A stretch of DNA of 64,000 bases from ZC4RG42 sp003242425 (GTDB lineage Bacteria > Pseudomonadota > Gammaproteobacteria > Burkholderiales > SG8-39), in contig CALCIE010000024.1 in the NCBI GenBank assembly GCA_937907425.1, forward strand, positions 83,939 to 147,938, given 5' to 3'. This document shows positions 10,201-20,985 of this stretch, in pieces. Under the pieces are notes generated by a model. That model searched no databases. It had not been told where the DNA came from and saw only the letters and a list, made by a program, of their open reading frames with translations. Made by a program: the position numbers and the translations under genes. Positions within the stretch are counted from its first letter, which is position 1. Every line of letters begins with the position of its first letter.

Positions 10201-10593
10201 TTAGCGCGATTCGCGGTGTGCTTGCCAGTCGGCGCGGCGGAAGCGCCGGCGGCGTGCGGGCAGCCGGTCCCTTAGGGCGAGGTATTCGTCCAGGCGCGCA
10301 TCGAGCGCCGCGCGCAAGGCGGCCGGCAATGCGGCCGCCGCGCCGCGGAAGCGGGCCACGAGCTGCCGCGCCTCTTCCTCGTTCTTCGCGATGCGCTCGC
10401 CGTCGTGATAGAAGCGGCCACCCCCTTTCCACACCAGCGCCCGGTCTTCGGCATCGTCGCCGTAACACAGCTCGAACGCGGCGAGCGTGCCGGCGGCGTC
10501 CTGCCACAGGAACAGGTCGAAATAGTCGTCGTGGAACCAGCGGCGGGTGAGGCCGGGCTCGTCCTGGCGCAGGCCGGTGATCTCTCGCAGCAT
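10201..10593 (-). CDS. Conserved-looking small protein of unknown function
   Basis: A 130-residue protein starting MLREITGLRQDEPGL, with an aromatic-rich patch (RRWFHDDYFDLFLWQD) and a basic C-terminus. No signal peptide, membrane segment or known motif is seen. It lies about 40 bases downstream of ptsI on the same strand and may be the last gene of the gsh-pts operon. The frame is open up into ptsI, but an ATG at 10593 is the natural start. I do not recognise a function. Confidence 0.7.
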   Translation of the reverse strand: MLREITGLRQDEPGLTRRWFHDDYFDLFLWQDAAGTLAAFELCYGDDAEDRALVWKGGGRFYHDGERIAKNEEEARQLVARFRGAAAALPAALRAALDARLDEYLALRDRLPARRRRFRRADWQAHRESR

Positions 10594-10634
10594 GCCTCCT
10601 CCGTCCGGGTGGAGCGCCGGCCGCGAGACGCGGT

Positions 10635-12410
<1,776 letters not shown>

Positions 12411-12421
12411 GCGCCCCCGCT

Positions 12422-12691
12422 CTATTCGGCCTCGCCGAAGCGATTGCCGATGAGCTCGACCAGCGCGGCGAGCGCGGCTTCCGCGTCCTCGCCCTCGGCG
12501 TCGATCTCGATGCGGCTGCCCTTGCCCGCGGCCAGCATCATCACGCCCATGATGCTCTTGGCGTTGACCCGCCGGCCGTTGCGCGACAGCCAAATTTCGG
12601 ATTTGTACTTGCTCGCGGTCTGCGTGAGTTTGGCCGAAGCGCGCGCGTGCAGCCCGAGCTTGTTGATGATTTCAACTTCCCGTTGCGGCAT
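12422..12691 (-). CDS. ptsH: Phosphocarrier protein HPr
   Basis: An 89-residue HPr. The phosphorylated His15 is in LGLHARA, and Ser46 lies in AKSIMGVMML, the site used by HPr kinase in organisms that have one. It accepts phosphate from Enzyme I and passes it to the EIIA encoded just upstream. Its start overlaps the EIIA gene by about 20 bases, which indicates an operon. Confidence 0.97.
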   Translation of the reverse strand: MPQREVEIINKLGLHARASAKLTQTASKYKSEIWLSRNGRRVNAKSIMGVMMLAAGKGSRIEIDAEGEDAEAALAALVELIGNRFGEAE

Positions 12692-13085
12692 TGGACTCGG
12701 AAGGAACGAGATGAACGATGCCGTCGTGACCGCCGCTCATCGCCTTTGCCACCACGGTACTGAGGTCTTCGTTGCGGTAGGTGAGCGCCCGCACCAGCAT
12801 CGGCAGGCTGGCGCCCGACAGCACCTCGACCTTGCCCGGCACGTACAGGCGCGTGGCGATGTTCGAGGGCGTGGCGCCCATCATGTCGGTGAGCACCAGC
12901 ACGCCCTGGCCTTCATCCAGTTGCTTCACGAGCTCTTGGGCCACCGGCAGGATGAGATCGGGATCATCGTGCACGGTCACGCCCACCTGGCGCACGCGCA
13001 AGGGCCGCTTGCCGAGCACGTGACTGGCGCAATGGATGAGCGCTTCGCCGAAGGCGCCGTGGCTGACGATCAGGATCCCGACCAT
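12672..13085 (-). CDS. PTS EIIA component, mannose/fructose family
   Basis: A 137-residue single-domain EIIA of the mannose family. It starts MVGILIVSHGAFGEAL, with the phosphorylatable His9. Single EIIA-Man domains placed between gshB and ptsH are a usual betaproteobacterial arrangement and act in regulation instead of sugar uptake. No EIIB, C or D partner is seen in the window. It starts 9 bases after gshB. Confidence 0.93.
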   Translation of the reverse strand: MVGILIVSHGAFGEALIHCASHVLGKRPLRVRQVGVTVHDDPDLILPVAQELVKQLDEGQGVLVLTDMMGATPSNIATRLYVPGKVEVLSGASLPMLVRALTYRNEDLSTVVAKAMSGGHDGIVHLVPSESNAATGS

Positions 13086-13094
13086 GGTGCAAGT

Positions 13095-14060
13095 CTAGCC
13101 GGCTTCGGGCGCTTTGCGTGCCGCAAGCGCCTCTTCCAGCGCGTCGATGTACATCTTCGCCACATCGAAGCCGGTCTGCGCCGCGATTTCGCGAAAGCAG
13201 GTGGGGCTGGTGACGTTGATTTCGGTGATGTAGTCGCCGATCACGTCCAGGCCCACCAGCAGCAGGCCGCGCCGGGCGAGGACGGGGCCCAGCGCCTCGG
13301 CGATCTCGCGGTCGCGTGCGCTCAGGGGCCGCGCGACGCCCGTGCCGCCGGCGGCCAGGTTGCCGCGCGTCTCGCCCGGCTTGGGGATGCGCGCGAGCGC
13401 GTAGGGTACGGGCTTGCCGCCGATCAGCAGCACGCGCTTGTCGCCTTCGGTGATCTCGGGAATGAAGCGCTGCGCCATGATCGTGCGGCGGCCGTGGTGC
13501 GACAGCGTCTCGACGATGGCGTTGCGGTTGAGGTCATGGCGCGTGACGCGGAAGATGCCGGTGCCGCCCATGCCGTCGAGCGGTTTCAGCACCACGTCCT
13601 GGTGCTCGTCGATGAAGGCCTGCACTTCCCAGGCGAGCCGCGTCACCAGCGTGGGCACCGTGTACTGCGCAAACTCCGCGATCGCGAGTTTTTCGCTGTG
13701 GTCGCGGATCGCGCGCGGATCGTTGAACACGCGCGCGCCTTCGGCCACAGCCCGTTCCAGCAGCCAGGTGCTGGTGACGTACTCCATGTCGAAGGGCGGG
13801 TCCTTGCGCATCAGCACCGCGTCGAACTCGGCGAGCGCCGTCTCGCGCGAGGGCCCGAGCCGGTACCAGTCCTCCTCGTCGCCGGTCAGCGTGAGCGGCG
13901 CTGCGCCGCCCAGTACCCGGCCGCCTTTCCACATCAGCCCCTCCTGCATCATGACGTGCAGCTCGTAGCCGCGCCGCACGGCCTCCACCATCATGGCGTA
14001 GGTGGAATCCTTGTAGGGTTTGATGGACGGCAGCGGATCGAGGATGAAGCAGAGTCTCAT
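13095..14060 (-). CDS. gshB: Glutathione synthetase
   Basis: A 321-residue ATP-grasp enzyme joining gamma-glutamylcysteine and glycine. It begins MRLCFILDPLPSIKPYKDST and contains VVLKPLDGMGGTGIFRV in the ATP-grasp core and GLDVIGDYITEINVTSPT at the metal-binding end. Start at ATG 14060 overlaps the gshA stop by four bases (coupled). The frame is open far upstream only because it runs antisense-like through gshA. Confidence 0.97.
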   Translation of the reverse strand: MRLCFILDPLPSIKPYKDSTYAMMVEAVRRGYELHVMMQEGLMWKGGRVLGGAAPLTLTGDEEDWYRLGPSRETALAEFDAVLMRKDPPFDMEYVTSTWLLERAVAEGARVFNDPRAIRDHSEKLAIAEFAQYTVPTLVTRLAWEVQAFIDEHQDVVLKPLDGMGGTGIFRVTRHDLNRNAIVETLSHHGRRTIMAQRFIPEITEGDKRVLLIGGKPVPYALARIPKPGETRGNLAAGGTGVARPLSARDREIAEALGPVLARRGLLLVGLDVIGDYITEINVTSPTCFREIAAQTGFDVAKMYIDALEEALAARKAPEAG

Positions 14061-15337
14061 GCGCTCGGGGCGGTTTCTTCCAATTCGATGGAGGCGGCGA
14101 GCAGCGCGAGCCGCGCCACCACGCCGTAGGCGTAGAAACGGTTGGGCGTGGCGTCCGCGTCGGCGAAGGGGTCCGGCTGGGAGCAGCAGTCCTCGAAGGC
14201 CAGCGGCTCGAAATGCATGCCGGGCGCGTTGAGATTCTCGTCCTTGCCGCGGCCCGTATGCACGCGATAGAAACCGCCCACCACGAAGTGGTCGATCATG
14301 TACACCACCGGTTCGGCCACCGCGTCGTTGACGGTCTCGTAGGTCGGCACGCCTTCCTGGATGAGCACTTCGTGCACTTCCAGGCCTTCCTTCACCACCG
14401 CCATCTTGTTGCGCTGCTTGCGGTTCAAACCGACCACGTCGTCGGGGCTGCGCGCGGTCATGACGCCCATGCCGTAGGTGCCGGCATCGGCCTTGACCAC
14501 CACGTAGGGTTCTTCCTCGATGCCGTATTCGCGGTATTTCGCGCGGATGCGTTCGAGCAGCGTCGCGACGTTGGTGGCCAGGCAGTCTTCGCCGCTGCGT
14601 TCGCGGAAGTCGATTTCGCCGCAGCGCGCGAAGTATGGGTTCACCAGCCAGGGATCGATGCCGATGAGCTCGGCAAACTCCTGCGCCACGCGGTCGTAGG
14701 CGGCGAAGTGCCGCGACTTGCGGCGCGTGGCCCAGCCGGCATGCAGGGGCGGCAGCACGAACTGTTCGTCGAGGCCGCGCAGGATCTCCGGCACGCCCGC
14801 GGAAAGGTCGTTGTTCAGCAGGATGGTGCAGGGATCGAAATCCGCCAGCCCGAGGCGGCTGCCGCGGCGCACCAGCGGTTCCAGCAGCAGCGGCGGATGA
14901 TCCGGCACCTCGACCTTCGTCGGCCGGTCGATGTCGGGCAGCAGGCTGCCGATGCGGACGTTGAGCCCGGCCTGGCGGAAGATCGTCTGCAGACGCACGA
15001 CGTTCTGCAGGTAGAACACGTTGCGGGTGTGGTTCTCCGGGATCAGCAGCAGATTGCGCGCGTTGGGGCAGATCTTCTCGATCGCCGCCATCGCCGCCTG
15101 CACGCACAGCGGCATGAACTGCGGATTGAGGTTGTTGAAGCCGCCGGGGAAGAGATTGGTGTCGACCGGCGCCAGCTTGAAACCGCTGTTGCGCAGGTCG
15201 ACCGAACCGTAGATGGGCGGCTCGTGCTCCTGCCACTGGCCGCGCAGCCAGTGCTCGATCGTGGCGCTCGCCGACAGGATTCGCGCCTCCAGCTCGGCAA
15301 GAGGACCGGTAAGAGCGGTCGTCAGATGTGGAACCAT
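14057..15337 (-). CDS. gshA: Glutamate-cysteine ligase, proteobacterial GshA type
   Basis: A 426-residue enzyme that makes gamma-glutamylcysteine. It does not look like E. coli GshA but like the shorter family first seen in Acidithiobacillus and common in betaproteobacteria. Signs are GSVDLRNSGFKLAPVDTNLFP near residue 45, PYVVVKADAGTYGMGVMT around 285, and YMIDHFVVGGFYRVH near 365. The start is taken at ATG 15337 (MVPHLTTALTG). It is the first gene of gshA-gshB-EIIA-ptsH-ptsI. Confidence 0.93.
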   Translation of the reverse strand: MVPHLTTALTGPLAELEARILSASATIEHWLRGQWQEHEPPIYGSVDLRNSGFKLAPVDTNLFPGGFNNLNPQFMPLCVQAAMAAIEKICPNARNLLLIPENHTRNVFYLQNVVRLQTIFRQAGLNVRIGSLLPDIDRPTKVEVPDHPPLLLEPLVRRGSRLGLADFDPCTILLNNDLSAGVPEILRGLDEQFVLPPLHAGWATRRKSRHFAAYDRVAQEFAELIGIDPWLVNPYFARCGEIDFRERSGEDCLATNVATLLERIRAKYREYGIEEEPYVVVKADAGTYGMGVMTARSPDDVVGLNRKQRNKMAVVKEGLEVHEVLIQEGVPTYETVNDAVAEPVVYMIDHFVVGGFYRVHTGRGKDENLNAPGMHFEPLAFEDCCSQPDPFADADATPNRFYAYGVVARLALLAASIELEETAPSA

Positions 15338-15460
15338 GCTTTTGTCTAGTACCGGTTGAAAGGACGGCGCGAGGTCCGCGGACGATTCTAGCCCAGCCCG
15401 GCGGCGGGCCGTCCAATTTCGCGCCCTGCGCCGCGTATCCGTTACGGGTGTAGATGGCAA

Positions 15461-15485
15461 ACGGGGCAGCCTCAAGCTGCCCCGT
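15461..15485 (-). terminator. Stem-loop after the cytochrome c gene
   Basis: A perfect 9-bp GC-rich stem (15461-15469 with 15477-15485), 7-base loop, followed on the minus strand by a short U run. It lies between the cytochrome c stop (15512) and the gshA leader. Confidence 0.6.
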
Positions 15486-15511
15486 CGGAATGGAAAGTTT
15501 GAGGCGCCGGT

Positions 15512-16018
15512 TTACTTGGCGGCGTTGACCATGTAATCGACAGCCGCTTTCACTGCGTCGTCCGCCAGCGAGGGGTTGCCGCCTTTGGGCGGCATGGCGT
15601 TCAGACCCTTCAGCGCGGAGGTGTACAGGGCGTCCTTGCCTTTGGCGATACGCGGCGCCCACGCGCCCTTGTCGCCGAACTTCGGCGCACCGGCGACGCC
15701 GGTGCCGTGGCAGGCCACGCAGGCCTGGTTGTAGACCGCATCGCCGGAGGCGACTTCCGTCGTGCCGCCGGCCGCCGCGCCCGGCGCCCCGCCGGCGGCC
15801 TCGGCGCTGATGGCCACGTCGGCCACCGGCCGGATCCGCTCGGCAACCGCCTCAGGATCCAGCGCCTTCGCGCTGGGCGCCTTGCTGCTGGTGACGAGCT
15901 GGGTCAGCAGGATGATGCCGACCACGGGTATGAGGAAGGCCAGCACGACCACGACGATAAGTTGCTTCGGCGTCTTGATCGGCGAGGAGTGAGCGTGGGA
16001 GGAGCCTTCATCCTTCAT
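15512..16018 (-). CDS. Membrane-anchored c-type cytochrome (c5-like)
   Basis: A 168-residue monoheme cytochrome. One N-terminal membrane anchor (about residues 20-42) is followed by an Ala/Gly-rich linker and a class I heme domain with CVACH (Cys100, Cys103, His104) and a likely axial Met at about 142 in NAMPPKGG. The heme domain would face the periplasm. It resembles the cytochrome c5 family used as electron carriers to terminal oxidases or nitrogen-oxide reductases. The partner is not evident from neighbours. Confidence 0.9.
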   Translation of the reverse strand: MKDEGSSHAHSSPIKTPKQLIVVVVLAFLIPVVGIILLTQLVTSSKAPSAKALDPEAVAERIRPVADVAISAEAAGGAPGAAAGGTTEVASGDAVYNQACVACHGTGVAGAPKFGDKGAWAPRIAKGKDALYTSALKGLNAMPPKGGNPSLADDAVKAAVDYMVNAAK

Positions 16019-16165
16019 GATGCGGAACCTTTGGCGGTAGTTGTTCTTCGATCAGGCGGACGTCACGGCGGACGCGCCGAGGCAGAACGCAAGGCGCGGA
16101 TTATAGCGGCAAGGGGCAGACCGGCAAAGCCGGCGGCGCTTTGCGCTACAATCACACCCGTTCAC

Positions 16166-16242
16166 GCGCCCGTAGCTCAGTTGGATAGAGTGTTGGTTTC
16201 CGAAGCCAAAGGTCACAGGTTCGAATCCTGTCGGGCGCGCCA
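16166..16242 (+). tRNA. tRNA-Arg (anticodon CCG)
   Basis: A 77-base cloverleaf with a 7-bp acceptor stem (GCGCCCG with CGGGCGC), D-arm TAGCTCAGTTGGATAGAG, anticodon loop TTCCGAA giving CCG, T-arm GGTTCGAATCC and an encoded CCA end. It reads Arg codon CGG. It is closely similar to other proteobacterial tRNA-Arg(CCG) genes. Confidence 0.95.
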
Positions 16243-16594
16243 CCTCGATCATCCCCATTCCCGTCCTGCAAGCTGTCCGAATCCGTTCGTGCCTGGAACA
16301 GGACCGGGCGCCGTTCGAATCGCAATGCGGGAGGATGGCCCGCGCCTTGGGCGCGGAGCGTTTCTACGGCGGTTTGCGCGCGGCGGGATTTACAAGCCAG
16401 CGCGCGCTGTTCAACATGTAAAAGGGCTTTCGCCTCGCTCGTGCGCTGCGAAGCGCAGGGGTGCCGGAGGAAAAATGCCCGCAATCTCGTGGCTGCGGCG
16501 GCATCGGACGCGGTAGTATCCGGGGCGCGTGCTTTTCACGACGACGATAAGGTCCCTGCGGGCCAAGTTCATCAAACAAAGAGGAGGTCTAGAG
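16243..16594 (+). other. 352-base gap without a convincing gene
   Basis: Between the tRNA and the Bug receptor. The short reading frames here are not convincing; one on the minus strand is the tRNA read backwards. No clear hairpin terminator or known RNA motif was seen. The last part holds the strong Shine-Dalgarno of the next gene (GAGGAGG at 16581-16587). It presumably contains that gene's promoter. Confidence 0.5.
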
Positions 16595-17575
16595 ATGCGA
16601 GGATACAAGGCGATATTGGGCGCGGTTGCGCTGGGGCTGGGCGTGCTGGCCTCGAGCGCGAACGCTCAGGAATATCCCACCAAGCCGATCACCATGATCG
16701 TTCCTTTCGCGGCCGGCGGTCCGACCGACACGGTGGCGCGTTCGATCGCGGCGGCGATGCAGGACTACCTGAAGCAGACGGTCGTCGTGGAGAACGTGGG
16801 CGGCGCCGGCGGCACCATCGGCGTGGCGCGCGGGGCGCGTGCGCCGGCCGACGGCTACACCATCACCATGCATCACATCGGCATGTCGACGGCGCCCACT
16901 CTGTACCGCAAGCTGAGCTTCGATCCGCTCAAGGACTTCGAGTACATCGGCCTGGTCGCCGACGTGCCGATGACCATGATCGCCCGCGCGGACTTCCCGC
17001 CCAAGGATCTGAAGGAATTTCTCAGCTACGTGAAGGAAAACCACAAGAAGCTGACCTACGCCAACGCCGGCGTCGGCGCGGCCTCGCATCTGTGCGGCCT
17101 GCTGTTCATGTCGGCGATCGGCGTGGACTTCATCACCGTGCCCTATAAGGGCACCGGCCCGGCCATGAACGACCTGCTGGGCGGCCAGGTGGACTTCATG
17201 TGCGACCAGACCACCAACACCACCTCGCAGATCAAGGCCGGCAAGGTCAAGGCCTACGCCGTCACCACGCCGCAGCGCCTGGCCAACTTCCCCGATCTGC
17301 CGACGCTGCAGGAAGGCGGTCTCAAGGACTTCGAGGTGACCGTGTGGCACGGCCTGTACGCGCCGAAGGGCACGCCCAAGCCGGTGATGGACAAGCTGGT
17401 GAAGGCGCTGCAGCACGCGCTGCAGGATCCGACCGTGAAGCAGCGCTTCAACGATCTGGGTACCGCGCCGGTGCCGCTCGAGCGCGGCACGCCGGAAGCG
17501 CTGCGTGCGCACCTGGAGGCCGAAATCAACAAGTGGCGTCCGATCATCCAGGCGGCCGGCACCTACGCCGACTGA
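16595..17575 (+). CDS. Bug-family tripartite tricarboxylate transporter receptor
   Basis: A 326-residue periplasmic solute-binding protein of the TctC/Bug family. It has a signal peptide (about residues 1-24, cut after ANA), then EYPTKPITMIVPFAAGGPTD, the family hallmark, and KGTGPAMNDLLGGQVDFM in the middle. GAGGAGG is placed 7 bases before ATG 16595. No TctA/TctB membrane genes are nearby, so it is an orphan receptor, as is common in Burkholderiales. The ligand, probably a carboxylate, cannot be deduced. Confidence 0.93.
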   Translation: MRGYKAILGAVALGLGVLASSANAQEYPTKPITMIVPFAAGGPTDTVARSIAAAMQDYLKQTVVVENVGGAGGTIGVARGARAPADGYTITMHHIGMSTAPTLYRKLSFDPLKDFEYIGLVADVPMTMIARADFPPKDLKEFLSYVKENHKKLTYANAGVGAASHLCGLLFMSAIGVDFITVPYKGTGPAMNDLLGGQVDFMCDQTTNTTSQIKAGKVKAYAVTTPQRLANFPDLPTLQEGGLKDFEVTVWHGLYAPKGTPKPVMDKLVKALQHALQDPTVKQRFNDLGTAPVPLERGTPEALRAHLEAEINKWRPIIQAAGTYAD

Positions 17576-17596
17576 TCCGGCGCGCTTCGGTCACGG

Positions 17597-17625
17597 AAAG
17601 CGGCCCGCACGGGCCGCTTTTTTTT
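17597..17625 (+). terminator. Intrinsic terminator of the Bug receptor gene
   Basis: A 10-bp stem (17597-17606 with 17611-17620), 4-base loop, followed by a run of T. It overlaps the stop codon of the convergent gene at 17624. Confidence 0.88.
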
Positions 17626-18007
17626 ATTGGGGCGGTTGCGTTTCCGCAGCCGCGTCGCACCCCGGCGAGACGTTGCCGGGCGCGCACTCGCGGCCCGCAC
17701 CGGGCGGCAGCCCGAACCGCCGCGGGCCGCCCGTTTCCCAGGGGTGCCTGATGCGATGGGGCGCGTTCCAGTGACGCGAATCCTGCGTCTGCGGGACTTC
17801 GGCGGGCGGCGTCGGAGCGGTGAGGCCGGAGGCCGCAGGTGCGCGCTCGCTCCAGCGCATGCTGCCGTCGATCTGCCGCCGGCCCTCGCTCACACGACCG
17901 TCGGCGTAGTAGCAGGTCTCACTGCCGTCCGCCCACTTCTGACAGCCGATCTGCGCCGCAGCCAGCGCCGGTGCCAGGCTCAGTAACGCCAAAACGCAGG
18001 CGCGCAT
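17624..18007 (-). CDS. Small secreted protein of unknown function
   Basis: A 127-residue protein with a signal peptide (MRACVLALLSLAPALAAA) and a mature part with two Cys near the N-terminus (GCQKWADGSETCYYADGR), a Pro-rich middle and two Cys near the end. A strong GGAGGAGG lies before ATG 18007, which decides the start over an in-frame ATG seven codons upstream. It is probably periplasmic with two disulfides. No known family recognised. Confidence 0.7.
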   Translation of the reverse strand: MRACVLALLSLAPALAAAQIGCQKWADGSETCYYADGRVSEGRRQIDGSMRWSERAPAASGLTAPTPPAEVPQTQDSRHWNAPHRIRHPWETGGPRRFGLPPGAGRECAPGNVSPGCDAAAETQPPQ

Positions 18008-18085
18008 CCACACCTCCTCCGCAGCCACATGGATTCAGTGTAGGGAGCGCCGTGCAGCGCGTTGTAAAACTTGATCCGCGGGGCT

Positions 18086-18973
18086 TCAGCCGAGCCCGTG
18101 CGCGCGGAACCACTCGATGCAACGCTGCCAGGCGTCCTCAGCCACTGCCTTCCTGTAGGTCGGCCGGTAGTCGGCGTGGAAGGCGTGCGGCGCGTCCGGA
18201 TAGACGACGATTTCGCTCTTCCTGCCCGCCGCTTTCAGCGCGGCGCGCATGCGTTCCACCGATTCCACCGGAATGCCCTGGTCGGCGCCGCCGTAGAGCC
18301 CCAGCACCGGTGCGCGGATGTCCGCCGCGACATCGAGCGGATGCCGCGGCGTGTTCTCGGTTTTGTCGCCCACCAGGCGCCCGTACCAGGCCACGCCTGC
18401 CGCCAGCTTGGGATTGTGCGCGGCGTAGAGCCAGACGATGCGGCCGCCCCAGCAGAAGCCCGTGATGCCGAGCTTGTCGCCGTCGCCCTTGGGATGTTTG
18501 GCGGCCCAGGCGGCGGTGGCGTCCAGGTCCTGCATCACTTGCGCGTCCGGCACCTTGGACACCACTTCCTTGAAAATGGTCGGGATGTCGCTCATGCCGC
18601 TGACATCGCCCTGGCGCGCGTAGAGCTCGGGCGCCACGGCGAAATAGCCCAGCTTGGCGAAACGGCGGCAGACGTCCTTGATGTGTTCGTGCACGCCGAA
18701 GATCTCCTGCACCACCAGGATCACCGGGTACTTGCTGGCTTTTTGAGGCGCCGCATAGTAGGCGGGCAGTTCGCCGTCGTGCACGGGAATCTTGGTTTCG
18801 CCCGCTTCCAGACCGTCGGCCGGCGTGACGATCATCGTTTGGGCCATGACGGGTTGGGTGGCGAGCGCGAAACCCGCCGCCAGGCTCGAGACGAGAAAGC
18901 CCCGGCGGGTGAAAGGGATTTCGGGCATCAGGCTGCGGAATTCGGCTTCGTCGACGGCGGCAGTACGGCTCAT
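18086..18973 (-). CDS. Exported dienelactone hydrolase family protein
   Basis: A 295-residue alpha/beta hydrolase. The N-terminus has a twin-arginine motif (TRRGFLVSS, residues 22-30) before a hydrophobic stretch ending VMAQ, so a Tat-exported periplasmic enzyme is likely. The nucleophile is Cys174 in GFCWGG, which marks the DLH family; the catalytic Asp and His follow in YGGADQG and APHAFHA. GGAGGAG precedes ATG 18973. The substrate is unknown, and no catechol pathway genes are nearby. Confidence 0.88.
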   Translation of the reverse strand: MSRTAAVDEAEFRSLMPEIPFTRRGFLVSSLAAGFALATQPVMAQTMIVTPADGLEAGETKIPVHDGELPAYYAAPQKASKYPVILVVQEIFGVHEHIKDVCRRFAKLGYFAVAPELYARQGDVSGMSDIPTIFKEVVSKVPDAQVMQDLDATAAWAAKHPKGDGDKLGITGFCWGGRIVWLYAAHNPKLAAGVAWYGRLVGDKTENTPRHPLDVAADIRAPVLGLYGGADQGIPVESVERMRAALKAAGRKSEIVVYPDAPHAFHADYRPTYRKAVAEDAWQRCIEWFRAHGLG

Positions 18974-19045
18974 GACACGCTCCTCCGGCAGATGACGGGG
19001 CAGATCTTGAGCAGGGATTGTGCCACCGGCCGGGCGGCAAGCGCC

Positions 19046-19354
19046 TTAGGCGACGAACAGCTGCAGGGTCGCGACCAGGGCGACCAGCCCGGCGACGGCC
19101 GTGATGCCGAGCGCGATGCGCCGGGAACGTGCCCGCGCCGCGCGGGCTTCGGCGCGTTGGGCCTCGATCATGGCGGCGACATGGGCCCACCTGTCGCCGG
19201 CGTTCTTCTCATCCGCGGCGGGATTGTCCCAGCCGATCACGGTCGGCGGAAACGCCGATTCGGCGCCCAGCACCGAATCGTCCCAGTCGGCCCAGGGCGA
19301 CTGGTCTTGCGCGCGCGATGCGCGCTTGCGGTCCTTGTCCGGGGAAGAGGCCAT
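19046..19354 (-). CDS. Small C-tail-anchored membrane protein, unknown function
   Basis: A 102-residue protein with a hydrophilic, Trp-containing N-terminal part, an Ala/Arg-rich helical stretch and one C-terminal membrane segment (about 80-101, ending VALVATLQLFVA). It lies about 80 bases downstream of rng on the same strand. Start placed at ATG 19354; a TTG 11 codons upstream is possible. Function not recognised. Confidence 0.6.
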   Translation of the reverse strand: MASSPDKDRKRASRAQDQSPWADWDDSVLGAESAFPPTVIGWDNPAADEKNAGDRWAHVAAMIEAQRAEARAARARSRRIALGITAVAGLVALVATLQLFVA

Positions 19355-19434
19355 GTCGCCGAGCGTACCCCAAAAATGAGGCGACAAAGTGTCGACTAGG
19401 GCGCATTTTCATGCCGCCCGCGCGCTCTGTCGGG

Positions 19435-20985
19435 CTAGATCAGGATGACGTCGTACTGTTCCTGGGTGTAGCTCGTCTCCACCTGCAGGGAGACGGGCTT
19501 GCCGATGAAATCGCCCAGCATCGCCAGCGACTGCGACTCCTCCTCGAGGAACATGTCGATGACGGACTGGGAAGCCAGGATGCGGAATTCGCGCGCGTTG
19601 AACTGGCGCGCCTCGCGCAGGATCTCGCGCAGAATCTCGTAGCACACCGTGCGCGCGGTCTTCACCACACCGCGGCCGCCGCAGGTCTTGCACGGTTCGC
19701 ACAGTACGTGCTCGAGGCTCTCGCGCGTGCGCTTGCGCGTCATTTCCACCAGCCCGAGCGCGGTGAAGCCGTTGACGGTCATCTTGGTGCGGTCGCGCGA
19801 CAGCGCCTTGTTGAGCTCCGCCAGCACCGCCTCGCGGTGGTCGGGGTTCTCCATGTCGATGAAATCGATGATGATGATCCCGCCCAGGTTGCGCAGACGG
19901 AGCTGCCGCGCGATCACCTGCGCCGCCTCCAGGTTGGTCTTGAAGATCGTGTCGTCGAAGTTGCGCAGACCGACGAAGCCCCCGGTGTTGACGTCGATGG
20001 TGGTCATGGCCTCGGTCTGGTCCATGATCAGATAGCCGCCGGACTTGAGATCGACACGCCGTTCCAGCGCCCGCTGGATTTCCTCCTCGATGTTGTAGAG
20101 ATCGAACAGCGGCCGTTCGCCGGTGTAGTGCTCCAGCTTGTCCGCGACGTTGGGCGTGTAGAGCTGCGCGAAGCGCTGCAGCTTGAGGAAGTTCTCGCGC
20201 GAATCGACGATGATGCGGCCGGTGTCGCGGGTGGCGAAGTCGCGCAGCACGCGCTCGGCGAGCCACAGGTCGTGATAGAGCAGCGCAGGCGGCGAAGCCG
20301 TCGTCGCGCGCTCGCAGATGTTGGCCCACAGCCGGCGCAGGTAGGCGATGTCGTTGGCCAGCTCCTCGTCGGTCGCCGTCTCCGCCATGGTGCGGATGAT
20401 GAACCCGCCCTTCTCGTCCGGCGGCACCATCTGCTGCAGGCGTTCGCGCAGGGCGCGGCGTTCGGCCTCGTCCTCGATGCGCTGGGAGATGCCGATGTGC
20501 GGGTCCTGCGGCAGATACACGAGGAGGCGGCCGGCGATGCTGATCTGAGTGGAAAGCCGCGCGCCCTTGGAGCCGATGGGGTCCTTGATGACCTGCACCA
20601 TCAGCGGCTGACCTTCGGTGAGGATCTTCTCGATCGGCTTCACCAGCGCGGGCTTCGGCAGCCCGTTGCGGCCTTCCTCACCCTGCGAATGGCGGCCCTG
20701 CCAGATGTCGGCCACATGCAGGAAGGCGGCGCGTTCGAGACCGATTTCGACGAAGGCCGACTGCATGCCGGGCAGCACGCGCACCACCTTGCCCATGTAG
20801 ATGTTGCCGACCAGGCCTCGGTTGGCGCTGCGCTCGATGTGCAGTTCCTGCACCGCGCCGTCGGCGACCACCGCCACGCGCGTCTCCTGCGGCGTGATGT
20901 TGATGAGGATGTCCTCGGGCACCACATCGCGTTCCACCGCCGTGCGCGGCACGGTGGGCGCGGGCGACTGCGGGGCGCTGCTCAT
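19435..20985 (-). CDS. rng: Ribonuclease G
   Basis: A 516-residue endoribonuclease of the RNase E/G family, used in 16S rRNA 5' maturation and mRNA decay. Visible parts: an S1-like domain near the N-terminus (GNIYMGKVVRVLPGMQSAFVE), the catalytic Asp region (TTIDVNTGGFVG, then IIIIDFIDM), and the zinc-link cysteines CEPCKTCGG. The long C-terminal scaffold of RNase E is absent, so this is RNase G. The ATG overlaps the maf stop by four bases. Confidence 0.96.
   Translation of the reverse strand: MSSAPQSPAPTVPRTAVERDVVPEDILINITPQETRVAVVADGAVQELHIERSANRGLVGNIYMGKVVRVLPGMQSAFVEIGLERAAFLHVADIWQGRHSQGEEGRNGLPKPALVKPIEKILTEGQPLMVQVIKDPIGSKGARLSTQISIAGRLLVYLPQDPHIGISQRIEDEAERRALRERLQQMVPPDEKGGFIIRTMAETATDEELANDIAYLRRLWANICERATTASPPALLYHDLWLAERVLRDFATRDTGRIIVDSRENFLKLQRFAQLYTPNVADKLEHYTGERPLFDLYNIEEEIQRALERRVDLKSGGYLIMDQTEAMTTIDVNTGGFVGLRNFDDTIFKTNLEAAQVIARQLRLRNLGGIIIIDFIDMENPDHREAVLAELNKALSRDRTKMTVNGFTALGLVEMTRKRTRESLEHVLCEPCKTCGGRGVVKTARTVCYEILREILREARQFNAREFRILASQSVIDMFLEEESQSLAMLGDFIGKPVSLQVETSYTQEQYDVILI

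Noticed and set aside
13095..15662. An 855-codon frame covering gshB and the antisense-phase part of gshA
   Set aside because: Only the last 321 codons are GshB; the upstream part is gshA read in another frame.
16334..16420. A 28-codon frame after tRNA-Arg ending RALFNM
   Set aside because: Too short, no ribosome-binding site and no similarity that I recognise.
16152..16484. A minus-strand frame of 110 codons with RIRTCDLWLRKPTLYPTELRA-type sequence
   Set aside because: It is the tRNA-Arg gene read on the opposite strand, a well-known false protein in many databases.
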